NCBI GenBank assembly: GCA_964035545.1
Contig: OZ037766.1
Location: 31,813,773 to 31,877,772 of the forward strand
Length of the DNA: 64,000 nt
Direction of reading: 5' to 3'
DNA from: Bugula neritina
Lineage: Eukaryota; Bryozoa; Gymnolaemata; Cheilostomatida; Bugulidae
In this document: positions 34,854 through 47,507 of the stretch, piece after piece
Layout: each line of letters starts with the position of its first letter
Position numbering within the stretch: the stretch's first letter is position 1
Notes under the pieces: generated by a model
What the model saw: the letters and a program-made list of their open reading frames with translations, nothing else
What the model was told of the DNA's origin: nothing
Databases searched by the model: none
Program-made: the position numbers and the translations under genes

Positions 34854-37800
34854 ATGGCAGCTAAAATACTGTCTTTTAAATCACTTCAAGTTCAACACTA
34901 CAGTAAAATGAAGTTCAACATCAACATGAATTTGAGACTAAAAAGACTCACAGTTGAAAGATCGACGCTATGTCTGCAATATCAACAGCCACAGATGTCA
35001 CCTGGTCTAGGTGTAAGTGTTAGCTTTTCCCATTGTTACCAACAGTAACTAAGTCTAATAACTTACAGTTATGAGTTACTTGAAGTGCACTGATGGTAAG
35101 CAATTTCAAATTTATCGTAATGATTATTATGTTATTATAAATTAATTTGACTCAGACTGTTACTGATCGTGATAGTCAATGTCATACTATCATCGGAGTT
35201 GTTGTTAGGATCAAGAGAAGATGAGCAAGTAAGACTAGTAAACAAAGTCAATAATTATAAATATAATCAATGATAATTGGATAAAAAGTTTAGATTGTCT
35301 GTTTTACTAAAGCTTAGCTTAGTTAGTGAAACTGCTCTTGCATTCAGAACATTTTGAGCATAAAGGGGCACAGAGTGAAATACTTTAAAGCTTAAACCTC
35401 TACTGCAATGTTATGATCAGGAGTAAGCAAAAGCAAAGCTGTATCACTGTACTGACTGCAAATAAATTAAAATGCTATTGAATTGAAGCATTATTATTAT
35501 TTGAAAATGAAATACAATACATTTTAATGCAAATTGTTAATTGTAGCCGTAAGTGACTCAAGACTATTGTTGAAAAAAATTGTCACCTATTCTGTTTGAT
35601 TATTGAACTCAGGTATAATTATTTGTAATTGTGTTTTAATTTATATAATTTTAAATATATATGTAGGTTAGATTACTATCTACATCAAAGTCTCTCGGTT
35701 TTATGGAGAAGCGATATTGGAACACCGTATTTAGTCAGTCTGAACCCGTAAGTATGTCTTAACTTTAGCAGATTTGCAATTTTTGTTACTTTTGATTGAG
35801 TTTCGATTTCTCATTAGTTGATTTGTAAAATTTCACATATGTAGTTTGACAATAACCAACTTTAACATTCACGTTGTTTGAGCTGATGAGTATAATATAT
35901 TTTTGTTCTAAAAATGTTTGACAGTACAAATGTTTCACTTAAAAATATCTTTCGTTTGAAAAATGCTAGTTACTTGTGGCTCTGTTTGACAGAAATTCAA
36001 CAAAGTTCTCATAGCCAACAGAGGTGAGATAGCATGTCGAGTCATTGAGACGTGCAGACATCTCGGTATCAAGTCGGTAGCCGTCTACAGTGAAGTAGAT
36101 TGTTTTGCTGTAAGTACAATTGGAGTTATCATTCTTATTGCATGTATATATTTACAGTTGCAGTTGTGGTTTCTATTGCCAGGCTTTGGTAATTTTCTTA
36201 AATCTAATAATTTTCCAAGTGTATACATGGCTTTGCTTGTTTTATTCTTTATTGTTTGTAGACTAGTAATTATTTGCCTTAAAATTAGAACTAATTGCAT
36301 GGTAATATCCTTTCGTTTTACAAATATGTAAATTATTGAATCTTATATATTAGTTTATAATTTGATTCGACTTTAGTATAATAAAGCATATTAAATGCTG
36401 TGTGGCTTAATAATAAGTAAGATGTGTCTTCTACTCACTTATATTTCTATATCATCTTTTCAAACAAAATTTATTATCTTCTACATTTTGCAAATCTTTT
36501 GACAAGATTTTCATCTAGACCAACATTATTGCAGCCTCACGTGCGATTGGCTGATGAAGCCGTGTGTATTGGGCCTGCTCCTTCTAGTCAGAGTTATCTC
36601 GTCATGGAGAATATTGTTGAAGCTGCCAAAAATACTGGCGCTGACGCAGTGAGTACGCTTATATGTTTCTAAATTGCATGTTTGTTCCCATGATTGTAGA
36701 AATTTGAGATCTACAAAACCAACGGAGGGAATATTGCTAATATACAGTAAATCAGTGCAAGTTTGTTCGATCTAGTATTTGAATAATCAAATTCTAGTCT
36801 GTAGTTTTAGCTTTCACTGCAAATATGAATTCAACATAGAGCTTCTACCGCCCCTTGTAAGATACTCTATTCTATGAATATGTTCTGTCTGTGTGTCTCC
36901 AGGTTCATCCGGGGTACGGGTTTCTCTCCGAGAACATGGACTTTGCAGCCAAGTTGGTGAGTTGCGTTATTTGCAGTTGTCTTCTCCTTAGTATTACACT
37001 ATAATTATTGTGATTATCTCTTCCTGAAATTAAACTATTTTGTTGTTATCTCCTCTTGAGATGACATATTGCTGTTGCTTTGTGTTGGCTCCTTATTCTT
37101 TACACTCAACTTTCATGTAATAAATTTCACTTCTCTGTGATGGATGATCTAAATGTTAGCCTGTTTCTCTTACTCGTAGACTGAGAACAACATTGTGTTT
37201 GTGGGGCCCAACAGTCGGGCTATCCACATGTTGGGGGATAAGATAGAGAGCAAGCGGATAGCTAAAGAGGCTAATGTCAGCATTGTGCCCGGCTTCGACG
37301 GGGAAGTGCAGACAGGTGATGATGCAGTCCGGATAGCCAATGAAATCGGTTAGTCACACACTTTATAATATATTATACTATATTACATGTTATACTGTCT
37401 TGTGTATTATATTATCTTATATATTATACTATATTATATGTTATACTGTCTTGTGTATTATATTATCTTATATATTATACTATATTACATGTTATACTGT
37501 CTTGTGTATTATATTATCTTATATATTATACTATATTATATGTTATACTGTCTTGTGTATTATATTATCTTATATATTATACTATATTATATGTTATACT
37601 GTCTTATGTATTATATTATCTTATATATTGTACTATATTATATTATAAAATTACTATGTCTGGTGAGAAATCTAACATATTGTTGCACGAGAAGTTTTCT
37701 GCGAATGTTGAGAGTTGTGTCCTATGTTTATTCCTGCATGGACATTACTCGGCATTGCCAAGTTGATCTCATCTCCCTAAGTCAACCTGTTGGTGTCTTC

Positions 37801-40800
37801 ACTGTGTATCACGTCTCCTGTGTGCCACCTACACAGGTTACCCGGTGATGATAAAGGCGTCGGCTGGAGGCGGAGGCAAGGGAATGAGAATTGCCTGGAA
37901 CGACGATGAGACAAGGCAAGGTTTCCGGCTCAGCAAGAACGAAGCCAAGTCAAGTTTTGGAGATGATCGTATGCTGATAGAGAAGTATATAGACAAGCCA
38001 AGGCATATCGAGTTTCAGGTATATTAATGTCCTGTGAATTAGATGTGTAAGAGGTAGATCTCCTACAGTTCAACATCTGCACTTTGTTTAACATGCAAAT
38101 GTTAGCAACGCTTACAGTTTACATTAAAAATAAGTATTTATCTGTTTACTACTTTTTTCTATCAAAGTTGATTAATATTTCTAATATCACTGTATTCATC
38201 TTAAGATGAATGCACTGGTGTCTGAAATATTAGTTTACTTTAATAAATAAAGTAGTCAACAAATAGAATGTTTTCCCTTTCACTTAATGTAATTAAATTG
38301 ATAGCCCCTACAGATACAGTTGCAATGTGTACTTATGATTTGTGAAGGTAATGTGTGACCAGCACGGCAATGCCATCTACCTGAATGAGAGAGAGTGCTC
38401 AATACAAAGACGCAATCAGAAAGTCATTGAGGAGGCCCCTAGCACCTTCCTCGACCCAGAAACTAGAGCTGCAATGGGAACACAGGCTACAGACCTTGCA
38501 AGAGCTGTAGGCTACGACTCCGCAGGTTGGTCAGCTCATTGTAAAGTGTAACTTCATGTAACTCTTTGCTACTCTGTCTGTTAGGTATTATATACTCTTT
38601 GTTACTCTGTCTGGTAGGTAGTATATACTCTTTGCTACTCTGTCTGCTAGTTATATACTCTTTGTTACTCTGTCTGGTAGGTATTATATACTCTTTGTTA
38701 CTCTGTCTGGTAGGTAGTATATACTCTTTGTTACTCTGTCTGGTAGGTAGTGTATACTCTTTGTTACTCTGTCTGGTAGGTAGTATATACTCTTTGTTAC
38801 TCTGTCTGGTAGGTATTATATACTCTTTGTTACTCTGTCTGGTAGATATTATATACTCTTTGTTACTCTGTCTGGTAGGTAGTGTATACTCTTTGTTACT
38901 CTGTCTGGTAGGTATTATATACTCTTTGTTACTCTGTCCGGTAGGTAGTATATACTCTTTGTTACTCTGTCTGGTTGGTATTATATACTCTTTGTTACTC
39001 TGTCTGGTTGGTATTATATACTCTTTGTTACTCTGTATGGTAGGTATTATATACTCTTTGTTACTCTGTCTGGTAGGTATTATATACTCTTTGCTACTCT
39101 GTCTGGTAGGTATTATATACTCTTTGCTACTCTGTCTGGTAGGTATTATATACTCTTTGTTACTCTGTCTGGTAGGTATTATATACTCTTTGCTACTCTG
39201 TCTGGTAGGTACCGTAGAGTTTCTCATCGACTCTGAGCGGAACTTCTACTTCCTGGAGATGAACACCAGACTTCAAGTGGAACATCCAATCACAGAGATG
39301 ATAACAGGGGTAGACTTAGTCCACCAAATGTTGCGGGTAGCCAAGGGTCACCCTCTCACACACACTCAGCAGGATATTGGTAGGTTCTAGACTTCTGGCT
39401 AGTGCTCTGTTTACACGCTGCCGCTACAGTTGCTGCCAACAGCTACTCTCAAATTACCTGCTGACTTGTAGGTATAACTGGCTGGGCCGTGGAGTGCAGA
39501 GTCTACGCTGAAGATCCATTCAAGGGGTTTGGTTTACCCAGCGTCGGTCGTCTGAACAAGTACAAGGAACCCACACATGTATCTGACAAGGTATACCTCA
39601 GCTCTATCCTACACTATCCTATACTATCCTACACTACGACATTACTCACCACATTATATCTCTTTTTTTACCCTGGTGCATTCAGCAGTTCCTAAATTGT
39701 GTAAACTTTAATGCAAGAGTTTTAACATTAGCATAAGACATTGACTTTCTTTCCTTCCTATTTTCAATATCTGTGCCTTTCAAGTAAACTGTAGCAGCCT
39801 GTATTATAATGGCACTTGTTTGCTGACGCTGTGGTCATGTTTCAGATACGTTGTGACAGCGGAGTGGAGGAAGGAAGTGAGATCAGTGTGTATTATGACT
39901 CCATGATCTGCAAGGTAATGTCCTCCAACTGTAAAGTCTCTTTCACTGAGCTCTTTGTTAAGTGTTGATTATTTCTAGTTTTCTTTTCAATTAGAGGTTT
40001 TATTGACAGTGTTTTTTTTTCTAAATAATCAAACCACTTTTTATGATTTTCAACTTTATGTGTAACGTATTGAAGTCATTATGAAGCAGAGTGTGAAAAT
40101 AGCAGAGTGTAACTCCGTAGTCTTAGCTGCACCTTGCAGTACTTATGTTCCTCCAACATTCACCTCTAACCACCTGTTTCCAGCTGATCACCCACGGCCA
40201 GGACAGGCAGGATGCTCTCGATACGATGTCAGACGCTCTAGACCAGTACGAGATTCGAGGCGTGACTCATAACATTCCGTTGCTGCGGGACATTGTTCAA
40301 GAGGAACGGTTCAAAGCTGGGGACACAACTACCAACTACCTCGCAGAAGTCTACCCTGAGGGCTTTAAGGGTAGGACATCATCTTATGTTGAGTTATCTA
40401 TGGCCACGTCATGCTTCACAGCTCTTTGCATGGAGTTGTCTGTTCATTTTAGAATCCTTTTGAGTTTTGGTATATTGCCTTTGCCCATACTCTGATAGAA
40501 ATAACTTTTTATTTGTGAAATTTCACCGCATGAGGATGTCCTATGCTAATAATGGTGGTGTTGAATAGCAGTAAAACCAAAGTTGACACGCCTATACTTA
40601 CACCTGGACAGAGTAAATGTTTGTATTCTTTCCTAGGTAAACAGTTAAACAGCTCCGAAGCTATGCAATTAGCTGCCATGGCTGCTTGTGTTAGATATAA
40701 ACAGGATGTGAGGTCATCATCTTTCCTCAACAACACCAGGTATTTCAACACGTGTAAACTTAATCTAACAGTTGAGAGTGAGGCTCCCTAAATTGTCACA

Positions 40801-43747
40801 CAAAAACTAGGTTTCCAAATCAATGAGCATGTTTACCAAGGATGCTTATCAACTGTGCTGTGGACTTTGTACATAGATATTGTAATTGTAAAGTAACCTT
40901 GTCTAAATGTTTAGTCTTTCTTTCCCTTAGAATCAAATCATCGGCGAGTTTGCCATCCAAACAGACATTCAGAGTTGACATTGAAGGTAGCGACAGTTTT
41001 GATGTGAGCTTATCGTCGGAGAATGAGAACTTCCAAGTAAGCTGATGGTCATAGCAATAATAGTGTACACTCGTGGAGACAACAGTCATTGGTTGGTTTA
41101 AAAGCAGGTCAAAATAAAGCTGGATGTTTCTCCAGTTTTTTTTTTAGGTTTTATATAAAACTTACTTTGACTGAAGTGAGGTATAATAATATGTAAAAGT
41201 TGCTGGCTTTCAAAAGTCTGCTTGTTTTGCTATTTGTTCACTTATTAGAAACACAGTTTTCATGCATCACATCCACTTATTGTGTTTGTATCCTACTATG
41301 ACACAGGTCAAAGCAATTCTTTATTGTATCACTGTGTAAAACTTACCTCATGTGAATATGAAATTTATTCTTTGTGAATTGTACATGTTAATCAAAGTTT
41401 GTATATGCACACACCATTTTCAACAATAGAAGTCTTTGTGAATGCGTAAAAATAAAGGAAATATAGATGCCTTTAGTTGAACAGTCTCTTACATATTTCA
41501 GGTTATGATTGGAGAGGAACATTTGAAGGTCACGGACAACTTCAACCTTTCTCAGTCGGTTTTATCTCCGCAAATCTCTGGAGACACGACTCACTTCCAG
41601 GTACCCTTCTATCCTCTTTAATACTCACTTCCAGGTACCCTTCTATCCTCTCTAATACTCAATTCCAGGTACCCTTCTATCCTCTCTAATACTCAATTCC
41701 AGGTACCCTTCTATCCTCTTTAATACTCACTTCCAGGTACCTTTCTATCCCCTCTAATACTCACTTCCAGGTACCCTTCTATCCTCTCTAATACTCACTT
41801 CCAGGTACCCTTCTATCCTCTTTAATACTCACTTCCAGGTACCCTTCTATCCTCTCTAATACTCAATTCCAGGTACCCTTCTATCCTCTCTAATACTCAA
41901 TTCCAGGTACCCTTCTATCCTCTCTAATATTAACTTCCAGGTACCCTTCTATCCTCTTTATTACTCACTTCCAGGTACCCTTCTATCCTCTTTATTACTC
42001 ACTTCCAGGTACCCTTCTATCCTCTTTAGTATCAATATCCTCTTTATATGCATCTATCCTCTCAATGCTCTCTTGTATCTAGTTTATAAGTACATCTATG
42101 TTATGTATATCTATTCTACAGTTACTTGTATATATCTATGTTATGTATATCTATTCTACAGCTACTTGTATATATCTATGTTATGTGTATATATTCTACA
42201 GTTACTTGTATATATCTATGTTATGTATATCTATTCTACAGCTACTTGACAGTTCACCTACAGGACACATCAAGTTCAGATATTTTGGCACCGTGGTGAG
42301 TAATTCTCTTTCTACTGTCCATATTTATACCCATTTGTACCCACTTCTACACGCACTAGTCAGTATTTCACAATATGTAGTGGTGTATTTATATAAAAAC
42401 CCACGCAAGTCTACAGTCACCACCCTTGTGAGAAACCCCTAATGGATAGAGTGTTTTGTTCTTTCAAACTAATAATATATTCAGATGGGGCACTTATGAC
42501 TGGATGCTCTTCCTAACGTCACCAATGGCCTTTGTCAGGGTTTGAACCCATGACTTCGTGTTTACTAAGCAAATGCTCTAACCTCTAGACCATGGCTGCT
42601 CCCTTATTTATATATACCAGCTAATATTACACAGTGTGTATATCCGCTAAGCTAGCTGGCTTGCCTTAGGTGATGTTATCTTATGTAATCTGTCTTGCAG
42701 TTTGATGTGTCAGTGCTGACCCAAGATTTTGCTGCCATGAGTCAGTACATGAAGGAAAAGGTTGTTCCTGATTTTAGTGGAGTCGTTGTTGCTCCTATGC
42801 CTGGGATTGTGAAGTCGGTTGCCGTTAGTGTTGGAGACATGGTGAGAACTCCTCCTTCCTGGATGTAGAAATTAGGCTAAGATAGCATAAACTTATTTCA
42901 GGAATTCATTTGAAAAACAAGTTTTGTAAAAGCTAAAACAGATTCATTTTGTTTGTTGCTGTATTCAAGGAAAGTGAAATTTATGACATGTTGAGTTATT
43001 GTTTTGAGTGCTTGATCATTTTTATTGAAAATAAAAGATTTTGTGTGATTTAAAATATACAAAAACTGCATTAAATAACTCACACAGTGATAGTCATTTA
43101 ATCACATATCATCACACCTTTTATTGACTGTATCATGTTCTGTGACATGTAACTGCAGGTGTCTGAAGTGACAGTCATGTGATGACGTATCATTTTATTG
43201 ACTGTACCATGTTCTGTGGCATGTCACTGCGGGTGTCTGAAGTGACAGTCATGTGATGACGTATCATTTTATTTACTGTACCATATTCTGTGACATGTCA
43301 CTGCAGGTGTCTGAAGGTTCTGAAGTCTGTGTATTAGAAGCAATGAAAATGCAGAACAGTCTCACAGCCAGTAAAACAGCAAAGGTAAGATTTACTTGAT
43401 GTTTCGTAAAAATTATGTGTATGGGCAGGCATCTAAAGCATCTGCCTATGCAATTAGTGGCCATTTTTCCTGACGAGTTGTAGTTTTCAAGAAGGGAGTG
43501 TGTTGTACTGTTGAGCTAAATTAGGAGTTATCTCACTAGTTACTGTTCTATGTTCTTTTAGCCTAGCGTCTGCTGAGCTAGTTATTTTGGTACCAGTTGT
43601 GTGCTTATGAACTCAAAACTCCATCTCAAGGTGCATGCAACTCATATCTTGCAAATTGTTGGTCTCTAGGTTAAGAAAGTCAACTTCAAGGCTGGCGACA
43701 CTGTTGGGGAAAGTGATGTGATTGTAGAGCTCGAAGATCTTAGCTAA
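34854..43747 (+). CDS. PCCA: Propionyl-CoA carboxylase alpha subunit, mitochondrial
   Basis: Nineteen exons: 34854-35012, 35667-35747, 35993-36109, 36535-36648, 36903-36956, 37180-37348, 37837-38018, 38348-38525, 39209-39379, 39472-39590, 39846-39914, 40184-40370, 40637-40739, 40931-41036, 41502-41600, 42242-42295, 42701-42841, 43307-43384, 43670-43747. Phases join into 752 residues (human 728). Blocks: [59 protein letters not shown] (ATP-grasp loop), [40 protein letters not shown], and the biotinyl motif EAMKMQN with its lysine in exon 18. It carboxylates propionyl-CoA with the beta subunit in the matrix. The basic leader fits mitochondrial import, but exon 1 (ATG 34854) is the least certain. 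Exon 8 uses an unusual AAG acceptor. Confidence 0.93.
37355..37645 (+). repeat. About 54-bp AT-rich array, PCCA intron 6
   Basis: Five copies containing TATACTGTCTTGTGTATTAT, starting about 15 bases behind the exon 6 donor (ATCG|GTTAGT). Confidence 0.88.
38566..39210 (+). repeat. 33-bp array copying the acceptor of PCCA exon 9 (intron 8)
   Basis: Nineteen upstream copies plus the real site. Unit core TACTCTGTCTGGTAG|GTATT; real junction TACTCTGTCTGGTAG|GTACC. Seventeen copies keep AG; two read GGTTGG. Period is 33 (one copy 30), so all are in phase with exon 9 and the array is open in that frame. Confidence 0.95.
41592..42030 (+). repeat. 34-bp array copying the donor of PCCA exon 15 (5' end of intron 15)
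   Basis: Real exon end plus 12 copies of CACTTCCAG|GTACCCTTC (CAATTCCAG in some). Each unit repeats the last nine exon bases and the 5' splice site. TTCTATCCTCTCTAATACTC precedes the AG in each unit, so each could also look like an acceptor. Confidence 0.95.
42085..42249 (+). repeat. 38-bp array copying the acceptor of PCCA exon 16 (3' end of intron 15)
   Basis: Three copies plus the real site: TCTATTCTACAG|CTACTTG, with CTACTTG being the first seven bases of exon 16 (TTACTTG in two copies). Confidence 0.93.
42486..42603 (-). mobile_element. tRNA-derived SINE, copy 2 (PCCA intron 16)
   Basis: Reverse-strand copy of the element at 16009: A box TGGTCTAGAGG, B box GGTTCAAACCC, tail GGCCATTGGTGACGTTAGGA. 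Antisense within the host intron, as is copy 1. Confidence 0.85.
43095..43316 (+). repeat. 74-bp triplication spanning the acceptor of PCCA exon 18
   Basis: GTGTCTGAAG, the start of exon 18, occurs at 43159, 43233 and 43307, exactly 74 bases apart. Copy 1 keeps ACTGCAG|GTGTCTGAAG; copy 2 has lost the AG (ACTGCGG|G); copy 3 is the real exon. The ten shared exon bases show the duplicated block crossed the splice junction. Confidence 0.93.
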
Positions 43748-44049
43748 TCAGACGCACAGACAGATATTTATCTCTTTTCTCACAGCATAAATATTGTATT
43801 TATTAAACTTTGTGCTATTTTCAAATCACTACTGAGTGATGATTTGCAGGACTTCCTAGCTGAGAGTGTACATGTGGAGATAATTTCTTCAGTCTTTGGT
43901 TTACCATAATATTTATATATTGAGTGCTGGTACAGTAGTTTCAGTGTGTATTGTTGATAATTTTCTGTCATTTAAGCTGTAGATTTTATATTTTACTTCA
44001 CAAACAGCCGAGTCAAAAGGCTGTATTTGCAATGCTCATTCAACAGGTG

Positions 44050-44055
44050 AATAAA
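44050..44055 (+). terminator. poly(A) signal candidate for PCCA
   Basis: AATAAA about 300 bases after the PCCA stop. It lies inside the duplicated segment, so it recurs in unit 3 (near 58758) and was deleted from unit 2. Confidence 0.55.
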
Positions 44056-45590
44056 GCTATTACATGCAACATTATGTTATATCTAAGCGAATCAACCAAA
44101 ATGGTCGATTCAGTTTACAATAAGCAGCTTCTGATTATTTATTAAAGTTCATATCTGTTTCCCTAAAAGTTGTATTACATTTTTGTTGTGTTGGTTGTAC
44201 AATTACTATGATTTCTGGGATATATGGTTTTGTTTACATTTATTGGTTGTTGACTTGTGGTGGAAATGTGCTAAAAATATATGCAGGTGTCAATAAGAAA
44301 TTAATTCATAGTTTATTTTCAACTTAAAAAAAATTATATTCAACAAATACTGTAGTCGATGATGAATTAAACTGCTAGTTCACCAAATAGTTGTGTTACC
44401 ACATCAGAGACCCAACTTGTAGTACAAGTGGTATAGTATACTTTATAGTGTAAATTTAAGTACAACATTATTATTTACTTGTGTTTATATTTCAGTTACT
44501 GCTGTTATTATTGTATAGTGTTGCTGATCATTTATAATATTGAAATTGAATAATAATAATATTGAACTTTATAATAATTGAAGATTTGAACCTAGCAGAA
44601 TTGTGCAAATTATTTTGATAGGAAGCTTTTTTATATTTACAAGAAAGCCATAGCTACAAACCCCTGGAACATAAATAAAGTTATTTGTCACTTTATAAAT
44701 ATATTAAACATTGGAGAGAACTAATGGTGTAGCACTTCATAGTAATATTGCTCATTTGCAACAGTGAAAGGAATTTATCTTGAAAATTGGACAACTTGAC
44801 TAAATCGCTAAACACATATAAAATGTAAAAACAGCATAAATTGTCCAAAACTCAAACTTCCAGCCTAGATCTGAGACAGCACAATTCACTTTACTCTATG
44901 TTTGAAAGAGTTGTCTTTCTTATGCTGCTCTATATTTGAAGGAGTTGTTTCCCTCGTGTTACACTATATTTGAAGAAGTGAAGAACCTTTGACCAAATAT
45001 TCATTTTAATTGTCTTCTATAAACAATAATCCATATAAAACTTATATGCTTCTTTTTCATTTAAAATAATGTGCTTTTCATGCACATATTCTTTTATTTT
45101 GTACAACACAAAACTCAACACAACAAACTGTCTAAAAAGTGTAAAATATTTGAAAGTCAAATCCTAATTTGTTTTTATGTGTTTATTTTTTGCATAGCTA
45201 TAGAGAGCTTGAAAATCAATCAAAGGAATATAGCGTGCACACGTGCTTTGCAGATTATAACTTACAGTATCAAAATAATATGATGAAATTAATAAATAGT
45301 TAAGTTTTGCAAAAGTATCTGTATATTTTACAACAGTTGAAAGAGTTACTTTTTTTGCAATATGGGTTTATTTAATTATAACAAAATACATCATGCACGA
45401 TATACATTTTCTATTAAATTTTCCAACCTCCTCCTACATGTATGTTTGATGTATAGTCTAGTTGAGAGATGATGAAAGGTCTAAATGTTTACTATTGGTG
45501 TAAGTTAGTTATACTTCATTTGTAAAGAGTATATATCTAAGCCTATCACAAGATGAGTATACATTACAGCAATATATTAGAATAGTTGGG

Positions 45591-45597
45591 TATAAAA
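45591..45597 (+). promoter_or_regulatory. TATA box, lectin copy 1
   Basis: GGGTATAAAAAGAAAG, 118 bases before the ATG, in a block conserved in all three units. Promoter role inferred from position and motif. Confidence 0.65.
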
Positions 45598-45708
45598 AGA
45601 AAGTGCTATGACAATTCATCACATTGAAATCAAAAAGACTCAATCAGTAACACTATAAAATAATAGTCATTGAAAGCAGATAGATAGTCTATCCTGTATG
45701 ATATCAAC

Positions 45709-46732
45709 ATGCATAGAGAGATATTTGCTCTGATTTGTGTAGTTTCGGCAGCATATTTTGCTGGAGCAAGCTCAGCAGCATGTAATGGTGAGTAATATTT
45801 CATTGCAATGCTAAAGTAACTAAGAAAAAAACAAATTTTGTATTTTCACAACTCGTTTGAGTAGTTCAAGGAAGAGGATTGGTAACACAAATTATCTATA
45901 TAAAATTGTTGTTATACATGTGTACAAATTAATCTGTGTTTCATTTTATGCAATATACTGTGTATTCCCCAAAGATAATATTTTAGCTCTATTTCCAGAT
46001 GCCTTGTCATGTCCGAGAGGTTATCTATACAACCCTCACTCTTTGTCATGCTTCAAAATCAGCACTCAGAAGAAAAACTGGGACGATGCGAAAGCTGCCT
46101 GTCAGAGTGTTGGAGACAGACTGGCTGTGTTTGATAGTCTGGAATCTATTTCTTGGGCCAAACACATGAGGAAAACTCATCAAGGTGATGTGAAACATGC
46201 AAAACATGAACGTTTAGTTTTTATTTTGTTTTGTTGGATTATAAGAGTATAATTGAATTTGAGCAACTTGCGAGTGCAATTTTCGTTGTTCATAAGTTAT
46301 TAAAAATATAATGTAGTATTGTTAAAAATTATTTTAGGGGAGTAGGAGATTTTGTCTAACTCATTTTAAATAAACCAAATTTTTCCCAAAATACATGTGT
46401 GCAGTATATAGGCATATTATTTAAATTATATCACAACAGCCTATTATGTGGTTTGTAAGTCTTAATCATTTAACACTACTTCTACAGACTGGATTCCATA
46501 CCTTGATAATTACTTGTGGATTGGTGGTAGAGACTTTCACGGCCGATGGCAATGGGATGGTAACGTTAGGAAAGATATAGTGGTTGCTGATTGGTATGGA
46601 GATGAACCTAACAACTATAAAGGAGCTATTCAAGATTGTCTTGGCTTGTTTAGCAAGAATGGAGAACTGCAATGGGATGATGTAACATGCTCAAATGCTG
46701 CGTATTTTATATGTGAGAAATCTTTGAGATAA
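45709..46732 (+). CDS. Secreted C-type lectin, copy 1 (EPN type)
   Basis: Exons 45709-45787, 45999-46184, 46488-46732; introns phase 1; 169 residues. Signal peptide from MHREIFALICVVSAAYFAGA, cut near ASSA. The rest is one C-type lectin domain: LSCPRGYLYNPHSLSCFKIS start, NWDDAKAACQSVGDRLAVFD, LWIGG at 98-102, EPN at 128-130, LQWDDVTCS, YFICEKS end. EPN predicts calcium-dependent mannose-type binding in this fold; WDD stands where WND is usual. No membrane segment. The poly(A) signal position reads AATGAA rather than AATAAA. Binding is inferred from motif only; innate recognition is the usual role for such proteins in invertebrates. Confidence 0.92.
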
Positions 46733-47507
46733 ACTGTTAGTAAACCACCATGTTATAAATAAGCAATTTCTACAAGCTTTGTGTTAAAGACAATAGTTAT
46801 TGCTAATATAAGAATACTCTGTATACAAATGAAGTTCTTTCATTTTCATTCAACCTGATCTTTTGATGTCTCGAGATATTAAAATATGACTATAGTTGTG
46901 TTTCCGGTGTTTCTAAAAACTTTTACAGAAGAAACACAAAAGAGCATGACAAAAATGTATTATTAACTCACGTGGCCTAAATGGTATAAAGTCGTTATCA
47001 GTGACGATTTTTGCTAATTTGAGAATATTTTGGATATATAATATACGGGTATTAAGCTTAGTAGAAATCAATGTCTTAGATTTGCCAACCAATTATTGTG
47101 TGATCCTAATTAAAGTTTACTAGAGCTGGGCATGTTAAGAGTGGTAATAATTTTAATACATCAGGCTGTAGGAATAGCAGAAACTGTGTACACCTTGAAA
47201 TGGATGAGTTTTACTAATAAACTGTAAAGAAGTTATTGTAGGCTTATAGACATTATATCTGGACCATTATAATGCAATTTTTCAAAGTAATTATCTTAGC
47301 CGTTGCCCTTAATATGTCATCATAATAATTCTAATTTATAAATATTATAGCAGCTAATGAGAATTATTCCACATTTGTACAATAACTATATACAGCTGGC
47401 TGAAGTATATAGCCTACAGCGGAAAAACTGACATTTAAAACTAAATTATTTGCACTAGTTAAAAGTTTTTTTGCAAAAAGCGCCGAAATCATTAGAACAT
47501 GTTAATT

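Noticed and set aside
38487-39227. 246-codon minus-strand open frame of [11 protein letters not shown] repeats
   Set aside because: Antisense of the 33-bp splice-acceptor array in PCCA intron 8; no start context, no domain.
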